Shown here: positions 44,073 to 53,135 of the stretch, piece after piece | How positions within the stretch are numbered: the stretch's first letter is position 1 | How the letters are laid out: the number at the start of each line of letters is the position of its first letter | Assembly: GCA_963708725.1 (NCBI GenBank) | Contig: CAVPTL010000008.1 | Span: 248,001 to 312,000 of the forward strand | DNA length: 64,000 bases | Origin: CAVPTL01 sp963708725 | Lineage (GTDB): Bacteria; Actinomycetota; Thermoleophilia; Gaiellales; JAICJC01 | Direction of reading: 5' to 3' | The notes under the pieces: model-generated | Seen by the model: only the letters and a program-made list of their open reading frames with translations | Told to the model about the DNA's origin: nothing | Databases searched by the model: none | Made by a program: the position numbers and the translations under genes

Positions 44073-45191
44073 GTGGCGGCGCGCACGACTCCGCCGTTTC
44101 GCGCCGACCACGTCGGAAGCCTCCTACGTCCCCCGGCGTTGCTTCGTGCCCGCGAGGAGTTCGCGGCCGGCCGGCTCGCGCCGCAAGAGCTGCGGGCCAT
44201 CGAAAACGACGCGATCGGCGACGTGATCCACATGCAGGAACAGGTCGGCCTTCAGTCGGCGACCGACGGCGAGTTTCGCCGTGCCGCATGGCACATGGAC
44301 TTCATCTATCAACTCGGCGGGATCACGAAGGCTCCGGGCGACCTCAAGGTCGAGTTCAGAAACACCGAGGGCACGATCGACTTCACGCCTGCGGCGATGC
44401 AGGTCTCCGGCCGGATCGGAATCGACGAGACGATCTTTGCCGACGCGTTCACGTTTGTGCGCGATACCGTGAAGACCGCCACGCCGAAGCTGACCATCCC
44501 CTCACCGAGCATGGTGCACTACCGCGGGGGGCGGGCGGCGATCGACCCCGCGGTGTATCCCGAGATGGATGGGTTCTGGGCCGACCTGACCGCCGCCTAC
44601 GCCGATGAGGTGTCGCGACTCGGAGCGCTGGGTTGCAGGTATCTGCAGTTCGACGACACCAGTCTGGCCTACCTCAATGATCCCAAGCAGCGCGAGTACG
44701 TCGCGGGCATCGGCGGCGACCCCGAGCACCAGCACCTCGAATACATCCGCCACATCAACGAGGCGCTCGCGACCAGGCCGGAGGGCATGGCGATCACCAC
44801 CCACATGTGCCGCGGCAACTTCAGGTCGTCATGGGCGGCGGAAGGCGATTACGAGTTCGTGGCCGAGGCGTTGTTCAACGAGCTGGCGGTCGATGGCTTC
44901 TTCCTGGAATACGACGACGCGCGATCGGGCGGCTTCGAACCGCTGCGCTTTGTCCCCCCGGGCAAGCTGGTGGTACTCGGCCTGGTGACCACCAAACGTG
45001 GAGAGCTGGAGCAGAAGGACCAGCTCAAGCGCAGGATCGAGGAGGCGAGTCGCCACGTCGCGATCGAACAACTGTGTCTCTCCCCCCAGTGCGGATTCTC
45101 GTCGACCGTCGAGGGAAACGTGCTGACCTACGACGACGAGGTCGCAAAGCTGCGGCTGATCGTCGAGGTCGCCCGCGAGGTCTGGGGCTAG
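44073..45191 (+). CDS. MetE C-terminal-domain-like methyltransferase
   Basis: 372 residues, matching the catalytic C-terminal domain of cobalamin-independent methionine synthase (YxjG/YxjH type), without the N-terminal half. ADHVGSLLRP at the start, QEQVGLQSATDGEFRR, FDDTSLAYLN; zinc/substrate residues H and C in TTHMCRGN and LCLSPQCGF, with E in EYDD. Such short forms transfer methyl groups to homocysteine or other thiols from varied donors. GTG start. No regulatory riboswitch seen upstream. Confidence 0.85.
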   Translation: MAARTTPPFRADHVGSLLRPPALLRAREEFAAGRLAPQELRAIENDAIGDVIHMQEQVGLQSATDGEFRRAAWHMDFIYQLGGITKAPGDLKVEFRNTEGTIDFTPAAMQVSGRIGIDETIFADAFTFVRDTVKTATPKLTIPSPSMVHYRGGRAAIDPAVYPEMDGFWADLTAAYADEVSRLGALGCRYLQFDDTSLAYLNDPKQREYVAGIGGDPEHQHLEYIRHINEALATRPEGMAITTHMCRGNFRSSWAAEGDYEFVAEALFNELAVDGFFLEYDDARSGGFEPLRFVPPGKLVVLGLVTTKRGELEQKDQLKRRIEEASRHVAIEQLCLSPQCGFSSTVEGNVLTYDDEVAKLRLIVEVAREVWG

Positions 45192-45201
45192 CGCCCGAGC
45201 G

Positions 45202-45858
45202 TCAGAGACCAGCGTTGGTGATGCGCTTGTCCTGCACGTTGGCAAGCGCCATCACGCCTTTCAGCGTGACATGCTTATCGATCACCAGCACGAGGTTGAG
45301 CGTCGCGCCGTGCTGCCACTTGAAGGCGTAGGCCGGGATCGTGTGGCCCTCCTGCGGAACCTTGATCTTGACCAGGAGCGGATTGGTGCCCGGAGCGTTG
45401 GCCGGCACCGCGACCCGCGTGGTATTCGGTCCCGAGGTGAACTGCTTGACGCTCATGGGATCGTTGCCGACGGTGGTCGCCGAAGCCTCGTCCTTGTAGA
45501 CGAGCGTGGTGGTGCTGATCGCACCCTTCGAGGCATTGGCAAAGAGTGCGGTGTACCCACCCTTGTATCCCGCCTTGTCCGCTCGCCTGGCGGCCGGTCC
45601 GTCGGTCTTGATCTCCGCGGCCAGCGAAATCTTCTTGGTGTCTTTGGCCACGGGGATGTAGCCGTAACCGACATCCTGGAGGTGCAGGACGAGGTTCGCG
45701 GGCTTCGCGCTCGTCATGGGCGCCTGCGTCGTCTCCGGCACCGAAGCACCCGCCGATGAACCCGCGGAGGTCGCCGACGAGCTGCCGCAGGCGGCGACCA
45801 TCGGGACGAGGGCGAGCAGGGCGATGAGTGACCGGGAGCGAGACATCGGTTTTGCCAT
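45202..45858 (-). CDS. lipoprotein of unknown function
   Basis: 218 residues. Lipoprotein leader: MAKPMSRSRSLIALLALVPM followed by VAACGS, so Cys is the lipid anchor. A Ser/Ala-rich linker follows (SSSATSAGSSAGAS). The mature domain contains HLQDVGYGYIP, LVYKDEASA and TLNLVLVIDKHVTLKG; it belongs to no family I recognise. ATG 45858, with a further Met four codons in. Divergent from the 45900 gene with 41 bases between. Confidence 0.7.
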   Translation of the reverse strand: MAKPMSRSRSLIALLALVPMVAACGSSSATSAGSSAGASVPETTQAPMTSAKPANLVLHLQDVGYGYIPVAKDTKKISLAAEIKTDGPAARRADKAGYKGGYTALFANASKGAISTTTLVYKDEASATTVGNDPMSVKQFTSGPNTTRVAVPANAPGTNPLLVKIKVPQEGHTIPAYAFKWQHGATLNLVLVIDKHVTLKGVMALANVQDKRITNAGL

Positions 45859-45899
45859 CGGCCAGGCCCCGCCTGGGCTTGAGTAGCATTTGATGTGAC

Positions 45900-46865
45900 A
45901 TGACCGACCTCAACGACGTCCGTGCGGCCCGCGATCGAATCGCCCCGTATCTGCGGCCGACACCGCTCTATCCGTACCCGGCGCTCAGCGAGCTGGTCGG
46001 CGCCGAGGTGTTCGTCAAGCACGAGAACCACCAGCCGGTCGGCGCTTTCAAGGTGCGCGGCGGCGTCAACCTGGTTGCGCAGCTGAGCGATGACGAGCGC
46101 GAACGGGGCCTGGTCACTGCGTCGACCGGCAACCACGGCCAGTCGATTGCCTACGCCGCGCGGCTCTTCGGCGCGCAGGCGACCGTGGCGGTGCCCGAGG
46201 GCGCCAACCCGGTGAAGGTGGCGTCGATGCAGGCGCTCGGTGCGGAGGTCGTGTTCCAGGGTCACGACTTCGACGACGCCCGAGTCTGGTGCGAGGCCAC
46301 CGCACGCGCCGACGGTCGCCGCTACGTGCACTCCGCCAACGAGCCGGCATTGATCGCCGGGGTGGGAACGGTCACGCTCGAGATGCTCGAGTCAGAGCCC
46401 GAGCTGGACGTCATCATCGTGCCGATCGGGGGCGGCAGCCAAGCCGCCGGAGCGTGCATCACCGCCAAGGCTCTACGACCGTCGATCGAGGTGATCGGCG
46501 TCCAGTCCGACGCCGCACCGGCGGCCTATCGATCGTGGAAAGAGGGACGGCTGGTCGACGCCACGACCACGACCTTCGCCGAGGGCCTCGCGACCCGCAC
46601 CGCATTCGAGCTGCCCCAGCAGATCCTGCGCGATCAGCTGGATGACTTCGTGCTGGTATCCGACGACGATATGCGTCGCGCCATGGTGGCCATGGTCGAC
46701 TGCACACGAAACCTGGCGGAGGCGGCCGGGGCGGCATCGCTCGCCGCGGCGCTCAGCATGCCCGATCGACTCGCCGGCAGGCGCGTCGGGGTGATCTGCA
46801 GCGGTGGAAACGTTTCGTCGCAGCAGCTGACCGACGTACTGGAGTTCGCCGCCCGCCAGCAGTGA
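45900..46865 (+). CDS. threonine dehydratase/serine racemase-like PLP enzyme
   Basis: 321 residues, fold-type II PLP enzyme. The PLP-lysine is in VGAFKVRGGVN (about residue 51); phosphate-binding region STGNHGQSIAYAA and IGGGSQAAGA; the C-terminal PLP contact is in CSGGNVSSQQL. It matches the threonine deaminase/serine racemase/YhaN group; without the ACT regulatory domain, so a catabolic dehydratase or a racemase. ATG 45900. A variant palindrome begins one base after the stop. Confidence 0.88.
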   Translation: MTDLNDVRAARDRIAPYLRPTPLYPYPALSELVGAEVFVKHENHQPVGAFKVRGGVNLVAQLSDDERERGLVTASTGNHGQSIAYAARLFGAQATVAVPEGANPVKVASMQALGAEVVFQGHDFDDARVWCEATARADGRRYVHSANEPALIAGVGTVTLEMLESEPELDVIIVPIGGGSQAAGACITAKALRPSIEVIGVQSDAAPAAYRSWKEGRLVDATTTTFAEGLATRTAFELPQQILRDQLDDFVLVSDDDMRRAMVAMVDCTRNLAEAAGAASLAAALSMPDRLAGRRVGVICSGGNVSSQQLTDVLEFAARQQ

Positions 46866-46866
46866 G

Positions 46867-46897
46867 GTGAATAACGGTGCCTGGCACCGTTATTCAC
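46867..46897. repeat. dispersed 3'-end palindrome, copy 4 (variant)
   Basis: Perfect 15-base arms (46867-46881 and 46883-46897) around a single T. The core is GAATAACGGTGCC instead of GAATAAATGGTGCC, and both arms carry the matching change, so symmetry is kept. It begins one base after the dehydratase stop and ends 11 bases before the GGDEF gene start. Confidence 0.85.
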
Positions 46898-46908
46898 GGC
46901 TCGTCTGA

Positions 46909-47973
46909 TTGGGGGATTGTGCCGATAGATCTTGGGTGTGGCTCCGACGACAGGCCGGTGCGGATATACCCGCGCGTGCGGGAGAAGACGTCCTGGTCCG
47001 AATCGCACTGGCGCTGGCCGAGTCGACCACAGTCGAGGGCGCACTCGATACCCTCGCGCGTGAGCTGACCAGCACCGTCGCCCGCGCATCCGAGTGCACG
47101 ATCTCGACCTGGGATCCCGTCGGCGACCAGCTGGTCACGGCCGCCGTCGCCTATGCCGAGCAGTGGCCCGAGGAGGAGGAGCGCGGAAAGCGCTATCCGC
47201 TCGACGACTATCCAGGGCTTCGCGACCTCCTGCACCAACGCACCGGTTATGTGCAATACCGAGCGTCCGATGACGGGCTTCCCCGGCGCGTCCAGACACA
47301 GCTCGCCGAGTGGAAGTGGCAGACCTGGGTCGCGTTCCCACTCGTCGTCGGTGGTGACGCGGTCGGCATAATCGAAGTTGTCGACTATCGGTCGACCGCC
47401 CCGTGGACCCCGGTTGACGTGCGATTTTGCCAGGCCCTGGCGACGCTCGCCGCCGTGTCGGTGAGAAACGCGCAGCTGGTCTCCGAGCTCCGCGAACTCG
47501 CTGACCGCGATCCTCTGACCGGGCTCCTCAACCACCGCGCCTTCTACGAGGCGCTCGAGTTGAAGCACGCCCGATGCCTCGAAGCCGGGGAGCAGCTCGC
47601 GGTGCTGGTCGCCGACATCGACGATTTCAAGGCCCACAACGACGAGTACGGCCACCTCCACGGCGACGAGTCGCTGCGCCGGGTCGCACGCGCGCTGATC
47701 CAGCTGACCCGAAGCGGCGACATCGCCGGGCGCATCGGGGGAGACGAGTTTGCACTGGCTCTGCCGAACACGAGCGGCGCCGATATCGAGGCGATCGCCC
47801 AACGGCTGATAACCGGCCTTCAGGATACCGCCGGCCTCTCGGCATCGGTGGGCGTCACGCTCAACCCGACCAGCAGTCAGTCGTTCCTCGACATCGTCGA
47901 GCTCGCTGACGACGCGCTTCGCGTCGCCAAGCGTTCCGGCAAACGCGGAGTCCGGATCGCCGACGCAGCCTGA
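46909..47973 (+). CDS. GAF-GGDEF diguanylate cyclase
   Basis: 354 residues. GAF sensor domain about 30-190 (LVRIALALAESTTVEGALDTL to VRNAQLVSELREL), then the cyclase domain: DPLTGLLNHRAFYEAL, VLVADIDDFKAHND, GHLHGDESLRRVA and the active-site loop RIGGDEFAL with an intact GGDEF core. No inhibitory RxxD is obvious upstream. Makes cyclic di-GMP in response to a ligand or redox signal bound by GAF. TTG 46909 is the only start giving the full length; GTG 46936 is an alternative. Confidence 0.85.
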   Translation: MGDCADRSWVWLRRQAGADIPARAGEDVLVRIALALAESTTVEGALDTLARELTSTVARASECTISTWDPVGDQLVTAAVAYAEQWPEEEERGKRYPLDDYPGLRDLLHQRTGYVQYRASDDGLPRRVQTQLAEWKWQTWVAFPLVVGGDAVGIIEVVDYRSTAPWTPVDVRFCQALATLAAVSVRNAQLVSELRELADRDPLTGLLNHRAFYEALELKHARCLEAGEQLAVLVADIDDFKAHNDEYGHLHGDESLRRVARALIQLTRSGDIAGRIGGDEFALALPNTSGADIEAIAQRLITGLQDTAGLSASVGVTLNPTSSQSFLDIVELADDALRVAKRSGKRGVRIADAA

Positions 47974-47982
47974 GGTAACGTT

Positions 47983-48840
47983 GTGTCGATGGACGTCCTC
48001 CATCTCGACAACGCCCCGGCGACGCTCGAGTTGGTGGCCGACCCGCTGGCCGCGGCGGGCTCCGAGGGTGAGCTTGCGTTCGGATTGCTCGAGCGGCTTG
48101 TGTCCGAACCCGACGCCTACGGCGCCGAGGTCACGCTGCTGGTCGGGATGTCTCGAAACCATCCAACGGCGCTGGTCATGATGACCGGCCCACATCCCGC
48201 GCTGATCGCAGGCTTTCACGATCCCGACACCGTCGACTACGGCGCACTTGTCAACGCGATGCGCGGTGGGCATGCGCTTCCCAGCGGAGTCAACGGCGCG
48301 CGCCGATGGAGTGAGCCGTTTGCGCAGGCGTGGGCTGACAGTGGGGGAGCGACCACTCGGGTGTACCGAGACACCCTGGCCTACGAGCTGCGGACCGTGC
48401 GTCCGCCGCGGCCGCCGCTCGGCAACTACCGGCTCGCCACACCCGACGACAACGACCTGCTCGAAAGCTGGGTGATCGCGTTTGGTGAGGACATCGCCGA
48501 GCGTCAAAGCCCCGCGATCGCTGCCAGCACCGTCGGGCGGCTGGTGCCGGCTGGAGACCTGGCGGTGTGGGAGCGCGACGGGGCGGCCGTCTCGATGGCA
48601 GCGATCACCCGACGCACGCCGTGGTCGTCATGCGTCGCGCTCGTGTACACCCCCGCCGGCTCGCGCGGCAACGGCTACGCCAGCGCCCTGGTCGCTGAGC
48701 TGTCACAACGCGAGCTGAACGCCGGCAAACGCTGGTGCTCGCTTTTCACCGACGCGGCAAATCCGACGTCGAACCACATCTACACCGAGATCGGGTACGA
48801 GCTCAAGAGCGAGTTCCGCCACTTCGCACTCACGTTCTGA
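47983..48840 (+). CDS. GNAT-family N-acetyltransferase
   Basis: 285 residues. C-terminal GNAT domain with the acetyl-CoA loop GSRGNGYASALVAELSQREL and the helix following it. The N-terminal half has a second, degenerate GNAT-like region, as in tandem-GNAT proteins. Starts GTG 47983 or ATG 47989. Ten bases after the GGDEF gene, so likely co-transcribed. Substrate unknown. Confidence 0.82.
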   Translation: MSMDVLHLDNAPATLELVADPLAAAGSEGELAFGLLERLVSEPDAYGAEVTLLVGMSRNHPTALVMMTGPHPALIAGFHDPDTVDYGALVNAMRGGHALPSGVNGARRWSEPFAQAWADSGGATTRVYRDTLAYELRTVRPPRPPLGNYRLATPDDNDLLESWVIAFGEDIAERQSPAIAASTVGRLVPAGDLAVWERDGAAVSMAAITRRTPWSSCVALVYTPAGSRGNGYASALVAELSQRELNAGKRWCSLFTDAANPTSNHIYTEIGYELKSEFRHFALTF

Positions 48841-48844
48841 CGCT

Positions 48845-49885
48845 CTACAGCTCCGCGGCCAGGTCTGTGATGATCGACGCTGCCGCACCCGGGCGGGCGT
48901 GCCGATAGCCGGTTCCCGCCCAGAGGTGGAAGCGGTCGGGATCGCCGGCCGCCGCCGCAGCTTTTCGAAGGGGGCTGGTGAGATGGTGAAGCGCCGGATA
49001 GCCGAGCGGGGCATCGCTCTCGTGGCGATCGATGAACTCGTTTCGCAACCCCCGCGCCGGCCGACCGGTGAAGGCGCGGGTGACGACGCTCTCGCGAGCG
49101 GTCGGCGCGGTCAAGGCCGCGCGGTGAACAGCGGCGGTACCGCTCTCGTCGGCAAGCAGCAGAGCGGTGCCGAGCACGACGGCCGCGGCACCGGCGCGCA
49201 GCGCGGCGGCGGCATCCTTTGGCGTGGCGATACCGCCGGCGGCAAACAGGGGCTGGTCAGTCGTTGATCGCACCCGGCCGATCAACTCGCCGAGCGGTAC
49301 CGCCGGCACCGGCCGACCCGGTGTCAGCGTGGCCGAGTGGCCGCCGGCCGACGCTGCCTGAACCACGAGTGCGTCGACCCCGGTGTCGAGCGCCGCACGG
49401 GCTTCGTTCGGCGAGGTCACGGTCTGCACGACCAGGCTTCCCCGCTTGCGCAGCGCCGCAACGACGGCGCGATCGGGGATGCCGAAGGTAAAGCTCACCA
49501 CCGGCACCGAGTCGGCGAGCAGCAGGCCGAGCTTGTCCTCCCAGCCGTCGTCGTCCTCGACCGGCTCGCCACCGGCGAGCTCGAGCCCGTACCGATCGGC
49601 CTCGGATTGGATCGAGCGGGAATAGCGCCGAAACGCGGCGCGGTCGACCGGAACCGGGTTGGGAGCAAACAGGTTCACACCAAACGGCACCTGCGCCGCC
49701 CGCACCTGCGCGATCTGGTCTGCAAGTCCTGCGGGCGACTGATATCCGCCGGCCAGGAATCCGATCGCACCCGCTTCGCCCGTGGCGATGACCAGCGCCG
49801 GAGCGCTCGCGCCCCCGGCCAGGGGAGCGGCGATCACGGGCAGCGACACGTTGAGGCTCGCCAGGATCCCAGCCTCACGACTCAC
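48845..49885 (-). CDS. nitronate monooxygenase (NPD family)
   Basis: 346-residue FMN TIM-barrel. LPVIAAPLAGGASAPALVIA near the start, QAASAGGHSATLTPG (catalytic His region) and FAAGGIATPKDAAAALRAGAAAVVLGTALL (phosphate-binding end of the barrel) match class I nitronate monooxygenases, which oxidise propionate-3-nitronate and similar toxins. GTG 49885 overlaps the DUF72 stop; an upstream extension would lie in the neighbour. Converges with the GNAT gene. Confidence 0.88.
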   Translation of the reverse strand: MSREAGILASLNVSLPVIAAPLAGGASAPALVIATGEAGAIGFLAGGYQSPAGLADQIAQVRAAQVPFGVNLFAPNPVPVDRAAFRRYSRSIQSEADRYGLELAGGEPVEDDDGWEDKLGLLLADSVPVVSFTFGIPDRAVVAALRKRGSLVVQTVTSPNEARAALDTGVDALVVQAASAGGHSATLTPGRPVPAVPLGELIGRVRSTTDQPLFAAGGIATPKDAAAALRAGAAAVVLGTALLLADESGTAAVHRAALTAPTARESVVTRAFTGRPARGLRNEFIDRHESDAPLGYPALHHLTSPLRKAAAAAGDPDRFHLWAGTGYRHARPGAAASIITDLAAEL

Positions 49886-50625
49886 CGCTCGAGGAGCTCC
49901 CTCAGTGCGTCGCTGTCTTGCACCGCGAACACCTCTTCGTCGCTGTTGAAGTAGGCGTAGACGTCGCCGCGGTCGCGCCACTCGCCGATCCGCCTTGCCC
50001 ATGCCTTGAGCTCACTCTTCGAATACCGCTCATCCACGCCGGCCTTGCCGTGGTTCAAGCGGAGGTATGTCCAGTCGGTCGTCCACTCGTGGGTCTGGAA
50101 GTCACGGTCGGGATGATCGCCGATCACGAGCGCCACACCGGCGGTGCGCATCGCATCCATCACCGGCTCGCAGAACCACGACGGATGACGAAACTCGATC
50201 GCGTGGCGATGGCCGCCGGGGAACCGTTTCAGCGCGTCTGCGAGCCGCTCGTCGTCGCGCTTGAACGCGGGCGGCAGCTGCCACAGAAGCGGGCCAAGCT
50301 TCCCGGCGTCAACGATCGGAGCAAGCCGTTCGAGCATCGTGAAATCGCCCGACTTGGGGGGAGCCAGCCGCTTGATATGGGTCAGGTAGCGGCCGACCTT
50401 GACCGCGAACAGAAAGCCCTCGGGTGTCTGCTCAGCCCACGTCTTGACCGTGCTCTCGAGCGGCAGCCGGTAGAACGTCGAGTTCACCTCCACCGTCGAG
50501 AACCGCTCCGCGTAGCGGGTGAGCCACAGCCGTTGCGGCGCGCCGTCGTAGACCGGCTGCTTCCACTGCTTGTAGTTCCAGCCGGCGCATCCGATCCTCA
50601 CCTGTCCACGATGGCTCGTTCCCAC
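49882..50625 (-). CDS. DUF72-family TIM-barrel protein
   Basis: 247 residues from GTG 50625. RIGCAGWNYKQW at the start, FSTVEVNSTFYRLP, FLFAVKVGRYLTH, GPLLWQLPPAFK, EFRHPSWF and YFNSDEEVFAVQDSDAL all match DUF72 (YecE-like). The family is a widespread TIM barrel of unknown role. The upstream frame extends but overlaps the divergent kinase gene and is rejected. Four-base overlap with the nitronate monooxygenase. Confidence 0.85.
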   Translation of the reverse strand: MGTSHRGQVRIGCAGWNYKQWKQPVYDGAPQRLWLTRYAERFSTVEVNSTFYRLPLESTVKTWAEQTPEGFLFAVKVGRYLTHIKRLAPPKSGDFTMLERLAPIVDAGKLGPLLWQLPPAFKRDDERLADALKRFPGGHRHAIEFRHPSWFCEPVMDAMRTAGVALVIGDHPDRDFQTHEWTTDWTYLRLNHGKAGVDERYSKSELKAWARRIGEWRDRGDVYAYFNSDEEVFAVQDSDALRELLER

Positions 50626-50675
50626 ACAGGGGTTGTACCTTGACTCGGCGGTCGACGGGCAACTATCGTCGCGAG

Positions 50676-51308
50676 ATGGGCCGAAACGTGATCTGCATTT
50701 CCCGCGAGTTTGGCGCCGCCGGCGAGGAGGTTGGTGTGCTGGCCGCGCGGGAGCTCGGCTTCCGCTGCCTCGACGGAGAGATCCTGGCTCGGGCCGCCGA
50801 GAAAGGCGCGCTCGACGCCGGAACGGTCGCCGACGCCGAGCAGCGCCGATCGATCGCGCGCCGGCTGCTCGACGCCATCGGAAAGGGTGCGGCAATCGCG
50901 CCGGAGGCCTACGCCCACATGCCTCCGCAGGAGATCGAGATCGGCAGCCGGCAGGACGAGGTGCGAAGCCTCATCCGCCAGGCGATCGACGACTTCGCCG
51001 ACGACGGCTACGCGGTGATCGTCGCCCACGCAGCATCGCATGCGCTGGCCGGCCGGGCCGGCGTGCTGCGGGTGCTGATCACGGGTTCTCCGGCTTCCCG
51101 GGCCGCCCGCATCCGGGGCGACTCGACGGCAAGTGACGATGCCCTACTGCGACAGATCCACGACTCCGATCGTGCCCGCGCGGCCTATCTGTCGGAGTTC
51201 TACGGTGTCAAGGACGAGCAGGCGATCCACTATGACCTGGTCGTCAACACCGACGTGCTGTCGGCGCAAGACGCCGCCGAGATCGTGGTTCGCGCCGCCC
51301 AGCTCTAG
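50676..51308 (+). CDS. cytidylate kinase-like family protein
   Basis: 210 residues. Starts NVICISREFGAAGEEVGVLAARELGF, with the degenerate P-loop SREFGAAG typical of cytidylate-kinase-like proteins (PF13189). It contains ILARAAEKGALDAGT and GVLRVLITGSPASRAAR, a lid-like region. Function as a kinase is plausible but not established for this family. ATG 50676; the frame is open 12 codons upstream. Divergent from the DUF72 gene, 50 bases apart. Confidence 0.75.
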   Translation: MGRNVICISREFGAAGEEVGVLAARELGFRCLDGEILARAAEKGALDAGTVADAEQRRSIARRLLDAIGKGAAIAPEAYAHMPPQEIEIGSRQDEVRSLIRQAIDDFADDGYAVIVAHAASHALAGRAGVLRVLITGSPASRAARIRGDSTASDDALLRQIHDSDRARAAYLSEFYGVKDEQAIHYDLVVNTDVLSAQDAAEIVVRAAQL

Positions 51309-51313
51309 CGCGA

Positions 51314-53035
51314 CTACTCGCTCGCCCACCTCGCCTCGGTCTGCGCTTGGTATGCGGCGATGGCGGACTCGAGCGTGGGATAGAAGTGGTCGGGATCGAT
51401 CGTGCGAGTGAGTCCATAACGCTCGATCTTCTCGCGCACCGGATCCTTCATCTCCGCGAACACGAGCGACACGCCACGGGCGTTGAGGCCCTCATCCAGA
51501 TCCTCGAGCATGTCGGCGGCGGTCGTGTCCACGTCGGTGATCGGCTCTGCCGCGATCACGATCCACACGGGCGCAGGGTCTGTGGACGCGAGCTTGAGCA
51601 CCTGCTCCTGGAACGTCCGGGTGTTGGCGAAAAAGAGCGGGGCGTCGAATCGGAACAACACCAGGCCGGGGAGCAGCTGGGCACCGGGGTAGCTGGAAAC
51701 GTCGTGATATCCGGGGATGCCGTCGACCCGGCCCAGCTGGGTTTGGTAGGGCCACCACGACCGGCGAAACACGTTGATCACCGAGAGCGCCACGGCAACG
51801 GCGATGCCGGGCAGCACCCCGAGGAGTGCGACTCCGAGGAAGGCCGCGATCGAGAGCGCGAACTCGCTGTGGCGCTGATTCCACAGCCGAACGGTGCCGG
51901 GCACGTCTGCCAGCGAGAGCGACGCTGCGATCACGACGGCTGCGAGCGTCGGTTGGGGAAGGTCGCGCAGCAGTCCGGGAAACAGCAGCAGCATCGCGGT
52001 GATTGCCGCCGCGCCCACCAGTCCCGTCACCTGGGTTTTGGCGCCCACCTGCTCGGCGACCGCTGTCCGGGATCCGCTGGTGCTGACGGGGAAACCCTGA
52101 AACAGCCCGGCGGCCAGGTTGGCTGCGCCGATTCCGATCATTTCCTTGTTGCCATCCACCCCCTCACCGGATCGGCTGGCGAACGCCGACGAGGTCGCGA
52201 TCGTGTCGGCCAGCGACACCAGCGCGATGCCCAACGCGCCGCCGATCAGGATCGGGATGTCCGAGGCATGGACATCGGGCACGGTGAGCGGCGGGAATCC
52301 TTGCGGGAGCGTCCCGACGAGGTCAACACCGTGCTGTGCGAGGTCGAACAGGTTTGCCGCCACGATCGAGACCACCACCGCGATGAGGACACTTGGCACC
52401 TTTGGGAGCACCCGCTGGAGCACGAACATGACGACCAGCCCGAGCACGCCGATCGCAAGCGCGGCGGTGACGGTGTCGCCGTCTGCGACGCCACTGACAA
52501 AGGCTCTGGCCTCGGCGATGAACCCATCGGCATCGGTCGAAAACCCGAACAGCTTGGGCAGTTGGCCAACCAGAATCGTGATGGCGAGCCCGTTCATGTA
52601 CCCGATCATGGTCGGCTTGGACAGGAGGTCGGCAACGCACCCGAGCCGGGCGGCGCCGCCGAGCAACATGACCGCTCCGACCATCAGCGCCAGCATGGAT
52701 GCCAGTGCAATCGCGCGGGAGGGATCGCCCTGGGCTCCCATCAGCGGGAGGATCGTTGCGGCGATCATCGGCCCGAGCGACGAGTCGGGCCCAAGCACGA
52801 GTATCCGGGACGGGCCGAACACCGCGTAGCCGATCAGGCACAGAATCGACGTGTACAACCCGGTGATCGCCGGAAGCCCCGCGAGCTCGGCATATGCCAT
52901 TCCCTGCGGTACGAGCAGCGTGGTCAGTACCAGCCCGGCAACGACGTCCTTGGGCAGCCACGACACCTCGTAGGTGGTGAGCACGCGGAGCCCGGCGACC
53001 GCCGACCACTTGGGATGTGTTCTGGAGCGCTCCAC
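51314..53035 (-). CDS. SulP-family anion transporter with STAS domain
   Basis: 573 residues. Membrane part of 10-12 helices beginning WLPKDVVAGLVLTTLLVPQGMAYAELAGLP (the SulP signature) and PVSTSGSRTAVAEQVGAKTQVTGLVGA; C-terminal STAS domain from about 440 (LVLFRFDAPLFFANTRTF, DVDTTAADMLEDL). Transports sulfate, bicarbonate or another anion. GTG start. Converges with the kinase-like gene (five bases apart). Confidence 0.9.
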   Translation of the reverse strand: MERSRTHPKWSAVAGLRVLTTYEVSWLPKDVVAGLVLTTLLVPQGMAYAELAGLPAITGLYTSILCLIGYAVFGPSRILVLGPDSSLGPMIAATILPLMGAQGDPSRAIALASMLALMVGAVMLLGGAARLGCVADLLSKPTMIGYMNGLAITILVGQLPKLFGFSTDADGFIAEARAFVSGVADGDTVTAALAIGVLGLVVMFVLQRVLPKVPSVLIAVVVSIVAANLFDLAQHGVDLVGTLPQGFPPLTVPDVHASDIPILIGGALGIALVSLADTIATSSAFASRSGEGVDGNKEMIGIGAANLAAGLFQGFPVSTSGSRTAVAEQVGAKTQVTGLVGAAAITAMLLLFPGLLRDLPQPTLAAVVIAASLSLADVPGTVRLWNQRHSEFALSIAAFLGVALLGVLPGIAVAVALSVINVFRRSWWPYQTQLGRVDGIPGYHDVSSYPGAQLLPGLVLFRFDAPLFFANTRTFQEQVLKLASTDPAPVWIVIAAEPITDVDTTAADMLEDLDEGLNARGVSLVFAEMKDPVREKIERYGLTRTIDPDHFYPTLESAIAAYQAQTEARWASE

Positions 53036-53135
53036 CCCGGGCGTCAGCCGAGAACCATTCCTCTCGAATGCCTTCGAGACCTCTTGGTGTTCAGCGGGGG
53101 CGAGGACACGGCTGGCCCTCGGCCCTCAACCGAGG

